Shown one piece after another: positions 1 to 4,377 of a stretch of 5,178 bases of DNA. This stretch comes from Haloferacaceae archaeon (GTDB lineage: Archaea; Halobacteriota; Halobacteria; Halobacteriales; Haloferacaceae). The stretch covers positions 1 to 5,178 of the forward strand of contig JAHENP010000122.1 in the NCBI GenBank assembly GCA_018609965.1, in the 5' to 3' direction. The position numbers were made by a program, and so were the translations under genes. Numbering within the stretch: position 1 is the stretch's first letter; each line of letters opens with the position of its first letter. The notes under the pieces were generated by a model. That model had not been told where the DNA came from and ran no database searches. It saw nothing but the letters and a program-made list of their open reading frames with translations.

Positions 1-289
1 ATACCGTTGTTGAGAGGGAGTCGGCCGCCAGAACATCGCCACCGGGAAACTCGTGGGTCGTGTTCGTGGAGTCCGACGCAATCCCGCCCGCAAGCGGGTA
101 GAGCACGCCGGCGACGAGGATGATCTGCGTGGCGCGCCAGCCGATCCGTTGGAGGCTCTCGCCGTGTTTCGAGAGGTGGTACATCAGCGACAGCGAGAGG
201 TAGCGGTACGCGGAGACGAGCGGGGTCGTCGGGGGGTCGGGGTCGTCTGCGTCGTCTCCGGAGTCCGAGTCGTCGGTGTCTGCGTCGTC
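1..289 (-). pseudogene. Continuation of the pentapeptide gene past an in-frame TAG: linker, membrane helix, start of pore
   Basis: The frame of the pentapeptide gene is open for 96 codons after its TAG and runs off the window. The first 20 residues (DDADTDDSDSGDDADDPDPP) continue the Asp/Ser linker that begins before the stop as GDGSDS. Residues 26-50 include YRYLSLSLMYHLSKHGES, and residues 51-70 (WRATQIILVAGVLYPLAGGI) form one good membrane helix. After a polar loop, LAADSLSTTV at the edge resembles the start of the pore helix of two-helix potassium-channel domains (Ion_trans_2). The selectivity filter would lie just outside the window. No ATG or GTG precedes the helix except the ATG at 184-182, which has no visible promoter. 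I read this as the severed C-terminal half of the upstream gene. It could instead be made by readthrough, or the TAG could be a sequencing error. The channel identity is from memory of the family and is the less certain part. Confidence 0.62.
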
Positions 290-1165
290 CTAGGAGTCCG
301 AGCCATCACCGGTCAACATCTCGCGGAGTAGCCCGAGCGCGCGGCGTTTGTTGTCGGCCTGTTCCGCCTCCTGTTTGCGGATGTGGTACCGACGAGCCTC
401 CTCGGAGGCGGCAGCGCTCTCGTGGAGGCGTTCCAGCCGGCGGTGGACCCACGCCGCGGCACCGTAGGCGTCCGTGGTGTCGCGGAACCACCCCGACAGC
501 TCGGGGTTGCGTTCGTACACCGTCGTGTCGTCGAAGGTCGTCTTGCGGTTGATCCGGGCGTCGGTGAGGTCTGTTTGGTAGAGGCGGGTGCCCGAGAGGT
601 CCGCCCCCCGGAGGTCCGTCTCCCGGAGAACCGCGTCTTCGAGGTTCGTCGGGTCTGTGTCGTCGTCGGGTGTGAAGTCGGCCTTGCGGGCGTCTGCTCT
701 GGTGAGGTCGGCTTGGTGGAGGAAGGCGCCGGGGAACTGGGCGTTCGGGAGGTCGGCGCCAGGGAACTGGGCGTTCGAGAGGTTACAGTCAGCGAAGTCC
801 GCTTCCCGTGCGGTCACGTTCTCGAACGTCGCCGCCCGCAGCCGACAGCCGGTGAACGAGACACTGTCGTCCAGTTCCACGTCACGCAGCACGATCCCGT
901 CGAGATTCTGAACGCGCTCGTCACGCTCTGCGACCGCCTCTCGGAGCACCTCCGGTTCCGCGTCAGCGTGCCACCGACACCGCCCGTCGTTCCACACCTC
1001 ACGGCAGCAGCTGGCAGACGCTGTATCTGTACGCCACTCGTCCAAATCGTCGTATTCCTCCCCCAAATCCAGATCCTCCGGCAACAACTCAAATCCACAC
1101 CGATGCGCCGGCGGATCAGAGTCCACAGCCGACCACGGTGCTCCCTCGTCGTCCTCACTCGACAC
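290..1165 (-). CDS. Pentapeptide-repeat protein, N-terminal part of a channel fusion
   Basis: This 291-residue acidic protein has three visible parts. Residues 1-88 form an acidic head with a Cys/His cluster (C23, C53, C54, C63, H66, in CCREVW and CRWHAD), which could bind a metal. Residues 89-205 carry pentapeptide repeats of the A(D/N)LXX type, for example SNAQFPGADLPNAQFPGAFL, RETDLRGADL and YQTDLTDARI, interrupted by an acidic insert at 166-173; such repeats fold as a right-handed beta-helix. Residues 235-282 are a charged, probably helical segment (RRYHIRKQEAEQADNKRRAL). The start is GTG at 1165; an in-frame TAG lies four codons upstream, so little choice remains. A TATA-like box sits 26.5 bases before it. 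The TAG at 290-292 falls inside an acidic linker and the frame stays open beyond it, so this is probably the front part of a pentapeptide-repeat/ion-channel fusion known to me from haloarchaea. The repeat assignment is firm; the role is unknown. Confidence 0.88.
   Translation of the reverse strand: MSSEDDEGAPWSAVDSDPPAHRCGFELLPEDLDLGEEYDDLDEWRTDTASASCCREVWNDGRCRWHADAEPEVLREAVAERDERVQNLDGIVLRDVELDDSVSFTGCRLRAATFENVTAREADFADCNLSNAQFPGADLPNAQFPGAFLHQADLTRADARKADFTPDDDTDPTNLEDAVLRETDLRGADLSGTRLYQTDLTDARINRKTTFDDTTVYERNPELSGWFRDTTDAYGAAAWVHRRLERLHESAAASEEARRYHIRKQEAEQADNKRRALGLLREMLTGDGSDS
726..784. repeat. 30-base tandem duplication inside the pentapeptide-repeat region
   Basis: Two copies of a 29-base unit, 726-754 and 756-784, sit at a 30-base period and differ at only two positions. 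Each encodes two pentapeptides in the minus-strand gene, giving NAQFPGADLP followed by NAQFPGAFLH. Other repeats in this gene match only at the protein level, so this pair looks like a recent in-frame slippage or unequal-crossover event that added one half-coil pair to the beta-helix. Confidence 0.8.
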
Positions 1166-1188
1166 GCGTTCCAGCTAGATCAGAGTTG

Positions 1189-1194
1189 GCTAAA
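1189..1194 (-). promoter_or_regulatory. TATA-like box for the pentapeptide gene
   Basis: On the minus strand the hexamer TTTAGC is centred 26.5 bases before the GTG start at 1165. This is the spacing expected when an archaeal transcript starts at or next to the start codon. No Shine-Dalgarno sequence is seen in the short leader. The interval 1166-1274 holds nothing else that I recognise. Confidence 0.45.
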
Positions 1195-1274
1195 GTGTTT
1201 GGAATCCGACGCAACCAGTCATACGGCCAACATTCTGAAAGACGACTGTCACGCCCCGAACCCACGAGCCCGCG

Positions 1275-1479
1275 TCAGAACCCGTATCGATCGTGTACAT
1301 CGTCTGTCGGCAGTATCTCGGACACACGCGGTTCGCTGTCACGCTGACGAACGAGATAGAGGACGGTGTCTGTCCGCGAGACAGCCGAGTTTCTCCGTGC
1401 AAACTCGTGTCGTCTTCTCGTCGGCCGCGTCGAGAAACTCGCGTGTGTCGTCTCCGAGCAGAACGGTGTACTCAGACGT
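1275..1479 (-). pseudogene. Decayed RelE-family toxin gene
   Basis: Two pieces of a RelE/ParE-type toxin lie directly after the antitoxin. The first, from 1479 in one frame, reads SEYTVLLGDDTREFLDAADE, then KTTRVCTEKLGCLADR; this matches the usual start of haloarchaeal RelE toxins and hits a TGA at 1341-1339. The second, in another frame and ending with TGA at 1277-1275, reads TVLYLVRQRD, then EILPTDDVHDRYGF, the usual toxin C-terminus. The switch lies near 1365-1377. The pieces add up to about 68 codons, whereas I recall relatives of roughly 90, so about 25 central residues are missing and the deletion is not a multiple of three. The expected ATG start, overlapping the antitoxin end, is ACG here (1479-1477). 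An intact toxin of this kind would be an mRNA-cleaving RNase acting at the ribosome; this copy should be inactive. Family assignment is from memory of conserved sequence and is fairly strong. Confidence 0.72.
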
Positions 1480-1666
1480 CCCCGAGCGCGGTCAACTCGT
1501 CGCTCTCGGCCGCTTCGAGATCGTCGAACCGCTCCGCCAACTCCGCACGGCGTCGTTGTTGAGCCAGTTCCTGCAGTAAGTCGTCGTACGTCTGTCCGGG
1601 CTTCTTCAGGTCGTGGAGCTGTTCGCGGGTCTCCTCCGTGACGGGAATGGACTTGTCTGCTGACAC
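1472..1666 (-). CDS. Antitoxin, VapB/RelB-like (DUF7557-like)
   Basis: This gene encodes a 64-residue acidic protein. Residues 5-34 (KSIPVTEETREQLHDLKKPG, then QTYDDLLQEL) match the short haloarchaeal antitoxin family that starts with a beta-strand and a helix of ribbon-helix-helix type, presumed to bind DNA as a dimer. Residues 35-58 are a charged helix (QQRRRAELAERFDDLEAAES) that would wrap the toxin. The start is GTG at 1666, with an in-frame TAG a few codons upstream and no competing start. The stop TGA overlaps the first codons of the toxin remnant, the usual arrangement for translational coupling. The reading frame is intact although its partner is broken, so it now stands as an orphan antitoxin. 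It may repress its own promoter or neutralise a related toxin elsewhere; both are inference. The family call is good, the exact toxin class it pairs with less so. Confidence 0.75.
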   Translation of the reverse strand: MSADKSIPVTEETREQLHDLKKPGQTYDDLLQELAQQRRRAELAERFDDLEAAESDELTALGDV

Positions 1667-1689
1667 TCGTGCAGACTGTGAGGACTATC

Positions 1690-1701
1690 GCTGGTAACAG
1701 C
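1690..1701. promoter_or_regulatory. Possible antitoxin operator, small inverted repeat
   Basis: The 12-mer GCTGGTAACAGC has arms GCTG and CAGC around GTAA. It lies 24-35 bases before the antitoxin start, where the TATA element of a leaderless transcript should be; on the minus strand it contains the weak TATA-like GTTACC. Toxin-antitoxin promoters are often autorepressed at such sites. The arms are only four bases, so chance is a real possibility. The rest of 1667-1812 shows only the mtnP promoter. Confidence 0.22.
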
Positions 1702-1783
1702 CTTTCGGCGTCGGTTCTGGCGAGACGACAGTTCGGGAGACAGTAACTCGGTGGACGACACCACCCACACGCGACCGACACCG

Positions 1784-1789
1784 TTTATC
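1784..1789 (+). promoter_or_regulatory. TATA box of mtnP
   Basis: TTTATC is centred 26.5 bases before the GTG start at 1813, a good match to the haloarchaeal TATA element and to leaderless transcription starting at the start codon. No Shine-Dalgarno sequence precedes the gene, which agrees. Confidence 0.6.
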
Positions 1790-1812
1790 GGACAGCGGCG
1801 CAACCGGCGTTC

Positions 1813-2676
1813 GTGACAATCGGTTTCATCGGCGGGAGCGGCATCTACGACGCCCTCCCGCTGCACGACACCCGCACCGTCGCCGTCGACACGCCGTACG
1901 GCGAGCCGTCGACGGATCTGGAGATCGGCGAGTTCGGGGACACCGGCCGCGAGGTGGTGTTTCTCCCACGGCACGGCCCGGACCACCAACTGTCGCCGAC
2001 CCATCTCCCGTACCGCGCGAACATCTACGCGCTGGCCCAGCAGGGCGTCGAGTACGTGATCGCCAGCAACGCGGTCGGCTCACTGCAGGAGGAACTCCCC
2101 CCGGAGACGCTGGTCGTCCCGGACCAGATCTACGACGAGACACAACACCGCGAGCTGTCCTTCTACGGCGACGGTGTCGTCGTCCACCAGTCGTTCGCGG
2201 AGCCGTACACGCCCGAGTTGGCCGCCCACCTCGCGGAGTCCGCGCGGGCGGCGACAGACGCCGAGGTCGTCGAGGGCGGCACCTACGTCTGTATCGAGGG
2301 GCCACAGTACGCGACGAAGGCGGAGTCTGAGTTCTACCACGACCAGGGGTGGGAGGTGGTCGGAATGACGACGATTCCGGAGGCCAAACTCGCCCGCGAG
2401 GCGGAGATGGCGTACGCGACGCTGGCGGGCGTCACCGACTACGATGTCTGGCGCGGCAAGATGGACGACCGGCTCGGCGAGGTGTTGGAACACGCGAAGA
2501 ACAACGAGACGGCGATCAAGGCGACCGTCGAACACGCGGTGCGGGAGTTCCCCGAGGGGATGGCGCCGGACGCCCACACCGCGCTGGAGGGGACGATCAA
2601 CACTCCGGCGGAGGCGATTCCCGACGACACCCGCGAGCGTGTCGAGCCGTTACTGGGTGAGTATCTGGGCGACTGA
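1813..2676 (+). CDS. mtnP: S-methyl-5'-thioadenosine phosphorylase
   Basis: This cytoplasmic enzyme splits S-methyl-5'-thioadenosine with phosphate into adenine and 5-methylthioribose-1-phosphate, salvaging the by-product of polyamine and other SAM-dependent reactions. The 287 residues cover the full purine nucleoside phosphorylase-2 (PNP/MTAP) fold. Visible motifs are the phosphate loop GGSGIYD (7-13), PRHGPDHQLSPTHLPYRANI (52-71) with R53 and H54 for phosphate, SNAVGSL (85-91), EGPQYATKAES (162-172), GMTTIPEAKLAREAEMAYAT (184-203) with the ribose-contacting Met185, and TDYDVW (208-213). Asp209 and Asp211 correspond to the residues that read the 6-amino group of adenine, which favours MTAP over guanosine/inosine phosphorylase. 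The GTG start at 1813 is followed at once by the beta-strand TIGFIGGSG and lies at the right distance from a TATA box. The frame is clean and ends with TGA. The gene stands alone, divergent from the antitoxin and convergent with the next gene. A methylthioinosine phosphorylase role, known in some methanogens, cannot be fully excluded. Confidence 0.95.
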   Translation: MTIGFIGGSGIYDALPLHDTRTVAVDTPYGEPSTDLEIGEFGDTGREVVFLPRHGPDHQLSPTHLPYRANIYALAQQGVEYVIASNAVGSLQEELPPETLVVPDQIYDETQHRELSFYGDGVVVHQSFAEPYTPELAAHLAESARAATDAEVVEGGTYVCIEGPQYATKAESEFYHDQGWEVVGMTTIPEAKLAREAEMAYATLAGVTDYDVWRGKMDDRLGEVLEHAKNNETAIKATVEHAVREFPEGMAPDAHTALEGTINTPAEAIPDDTRERVEPLLGEYLGD

Positions 2677-2720
2677 GCCGAGCGAGCACGCGGACACACC
2701 TCGCGTCGTTCGAATCGCGA

Positions 2721-3101
2721 CTACCCCTCTCGGCTGTACAACACCGCCAGCACGCCGATCAGTGCGACCTGAACAACCTTGTCGACGATCCCGAGTGTGA
2801 TTCCCGAGAAAGAGGGATCGTTGAGCACGTACCACAACACGATCTGCCCGGCGGTGAACGGGATTCCGAGGAGGTAGAACTGTCGGCGGCGGTAGTCAGC
2901 CACCACCGCCGCCGCGCCGGCGAAGAAGCCGACGCCGGCGACGAGGAAACTCCCCCCGAGGCCGGCGAGACTGCCGAGGCCCAGTCGGACCGTCAACACG
3001 AGGTGGAGCACGCCAGTGATCGCCGCCAACACGACGCCGGCCCAGTGGAGCGGCGTGACCGTTTCGAGCGCGAGCCTGCCGGTGTCGTTGGCTGTCGCCA
3101 T
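2721..3101 (-). CDS. Small four-helix membrane protein, DUF7475-like
   Basis: This is a hydrophobic protein of 126 residues if started at the ATG at 3101. Four membrane helices can be seen at about residues 17-38 (LHWAGVVLAAITGVLHLVLT), 46-68, 75-93 (FYLLGIPFTAGQIVLWYVL) and 103-122 (VDKVVQVALIGVLAVLY). The loop DYRRR (69-73) between helices 2 and 3 is probably cytoplasmic by the positive-inside rule. TPLHW near the start, the DYRRR loop and VDKVVQVAL are features I recall from a haloarchaeal family of unknown function, DUF7475. A GTG at 3110 would add three residues, but a TATA-like box is spaced correctly for the ATG and places the transcript start there. The gene follows the glycosyltransferase by 24 bases on the same strand, so it may be read both with it and alone. 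No catalytic motif is visible. The gene is certain; the function is unknown. Confidence 0.85.
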   Translation of the reverse strand: MATANDTGRLALETVTPLHWAGVVLAAITGVLHLVLTVRLGLGSLAGLGGSFLVAGVGFFAGAAAVVADYRRRQFYLLGIPFTAGQIVLWYVLNDPSFSGITLGIVDKVVQVALIGVLAVLYSREG

Positions 3102-3124
3102 ACCACACACAGGAGTCGCGTGGA

Positions 3125-3130
3125 CTTATG
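3125..3130 (-). promoter_or_regulatory. TATA-like box for the membrane protein, overlapping the glycosyltransferase stop codon
   Basis: The minus-strand hexamer CATAAG is centred 26.5 bases before the ATG at 3101. It contains the TAA stop (3128-3126) of the upstream glycosyltransferase gene. The spacing is the same as for the mtnP and pentapeptide boxes, which supports a separate leaderless transcript for the membrane protein. Confidence 0.42.
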
Positions 3131-4256
3131 TCGTGTGGCGACGGCGAGCCGCCGCGGGCAACGCCGTCTCAACAATCGCTCGAAGCCGGTCGTGGAACCG
3201 GTCGCGAGCGAACCGGTCGCGACGCAGTCGTGGCCGGTCACCGCGGTCGACGGCCGCCGCGATTGTCGCGGCGGCATCCGCCGGCGAGTCGTACAGCCGC
3301 TCCGGGTCGCCGTCGAGCACGTCGCGTTGCCCGCCGGAGTCGGGGGCAAACGCCACCATCCCCGCAGCGACGAACTCCGCGACGGCCATCCCGAAGTGTT
3401 CCCCCGGCTTCGCAGAGAGGCCGTACTTCGTCGACGTGAGCAGTTCCTCCAGTCGGTCTCGCGACACCGCCCCGTGGAGCGTTGCGTGTGGCCGGTCGGC
3501 GACGGCCGACTCGACTCGTTGGGCGTACTCGCGGTATGCTGGCGCGGCGGTCCCGACGACGTGGACCGACAGGTCGTGGCCTCGTTCTCGCACGCGGTCG
3601 ACCACCGACAACGCCGCGAGCGTCCGTTTGTCCGGGGCGAGCCGTCCCAGCACGACGACCCCGTCTTCGCGATCCGCCCACGCCGTCTCCCCCTCGATGG
3701 GGTCGACCGGCGGATGGAGGACAGTCGGCTCTCGCCCGTAGCGCCGTTCGACGGCCCTGGCGGTGTACGAGGAGTTCGCAAGCAGTCGTGCGTCCGACGG
3801 GACGCCCTCAGACACCGCGAGTCGGCTCCACAGCCGGTCGGCGACCGATCCTTCGTCGTCGACGTGTCTGCGGAACTGCGGGTAGTGGACGTACTGGACG
3901 GACGGCCCCGGCACGGCGAACTCGTTGGCGGTGCTGACGACGAGGTCGAACTCCCCGCGCCGGCGGCGGAGACTGCGTTGGAGCAACAGACTCCAGAACG
4001 GAAGCTGTGGGCCGACTTGATCGGGGGGCACCGCGGCGAACAGTCGCTCGCTCACGCGCCCGACAGTCGGCGTCTCGACACGGACGCCACGCGTGTCCGT
4101 GTCGAACAGGTCGTCGAGTGTCGAGAGCGGCGGGTGTGACAGCGTCAGTAACGTCACGTCGTGGTCCTGAGACAGTGCCTCACAGGCGTGGAGACAGACG
4201 GCGTCTGCCCCACCGCGGAGATCGAGTGTGTTGTGGACGACAGCGACACGTGCCAC
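3126..4256 (-). CDS. Glycosyltransferase, GT4 family (GT-B fold)
   Basis: This 376-residue protein would transfer a sugar from a nucleotide-sugar donor at the cytoplasmic face of the membrane. The N-terminal acceptor-side domain starts with VAVVHNTLDLRGGADAV (4-20), whose glycine pair (15-16) forms the loop typical of GT-B enzymes. VQYVHYPQFRRHVDDEG (120-136) resembles the HYP segment of ALG11-like GT4 proteins. Residues 158-177 (LLANSSYTARAVERRYGREP) match the usual domain-linking region. In the donor-binding domain, LGRLAPDKR (203-211) and SAKPGEHFGMAVAEFVAAGM (281-300) carry the basic residues and the E-x7-E pair (Glu286, Glu294) that define GT4. There is no signal peptide or membrane helix. 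The start is GTG at 4256, the first codon of the opening beta-strand, with a weak TATA-like TTGATA upstream. It is divergent from a Gfo/Idh/MocA oxidoreductase, which fits surface-glycan or glycolipid synthesis, but donor and acceptor cannot be read from the sequence. The GT4 call is firm. Confidence 0.92.
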   Translation of the reverse strand: MARVAVVHNTLDLRGGADAVCLHACEALSQDHDVTLLTLSHPPLSTLDDLFDTDTRGVRVETPTVGRVSERLFAAVPPDQVGPQLPFWSLLLQRSLRRRRGEFDLVVSTANEFAVPGPSVQYVHYPQFRRHVDDEGSVADRLWSRLAVSEGVPSDARLLANSSYTARAVERRYGREPTVLHPPVDPIEGETAWADREDGVVVLGRLAPDKRTLAALSVVDRVRERGHDLSVHVVGTAAPAYREYAQRVESAVADRPHATLHGAVSRDRLEELLTSTKYGLSAKPGEHFGMAVAEFVAAGMVAFAPDSGGQRDVLDGDPERLYDSPADAAATIAAAVDRGDRPRLRRDRFARDRFHDRLRAIVETALPAAARRRHTT

Positions 4257-4281
4257 TGATCCCAGGCAGTGGGTGGTGCGG

Positions 4282-4287
4282 TATCAA
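4282..4287 (-). promoter_or_regulatory. Weak TATA-like box for the glycosyltransferase
   Basis: TTGATA on the minus strand is centred about 28 bases before the GTG at 4256, within the usual range for a leaderless archaeal transcript. The divergent oxidoreductase at 4378 has no comparable TATA element at that distance; TTTCAT at 4357-4362 is too close. Nothing else is recognised in 4257-4377. Confidence 0.3.
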
Positions 4288-4377
4288 TCCGACGACAGCT
4301 CGATCCAGACGAGCCGGATCACATCGAGCCGTGTCGCGTCGTGCCGGAGTCCCCGGTTTCATGTCGCCGCGGTTCGT

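Noticed and set aside
182..184. ATG as the start of a separate downstream membrane-protein gene after the pentapeptide stop
   Set aside because: It has no TATA element at the right distance and no Shine-Dalgarno sequence, and it would leave the conserved-looking linker and helix before it unexplained. Continuation of the upstream gene fits better.
383..1579. Long plus-strand open frame of 398 codons opposite the pentapeptide gene and the toxin-antitoxin remnant
   Set aside because: Its translation is Arg/Val-rich with no recognisable domain, and it spans two unrelated minus-strand loci. In high-GC DNA such antisense open frames are expected.
1275..1781. Minus-strand open frame of 168 codons as one real gene
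   Set aside because: Only its last third resembles a protein (the RelE C-terminus). The rest is the antitoxin and toxin start read in the wrong frame, Arg-rich and without motifs.
2701..2720. Inverted repeat TCGCG/CGCGA in the gap between the convergent mtnP and membrane-protein genes, as a terminator
   Set aside because: It has a five-base stem with a ten-base loop and no following T-run; in DNA this rich in CG this is expected by chance.
3003..4139. Plus-strand open frames of 378 and 241 codons opposite the glycosyltransferase
   Set aside because: They are antisense shadows; the minus-strand frame has GT4 motifs and an acidic haloarchaeal composition.
4357..4362. TTTCAT as the TATA box of the Gfo/Idh/MocA gene
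   Set aside because: It is centred only about 18 bases before the ATG, too close for either a leaderless or a leadered transcript.
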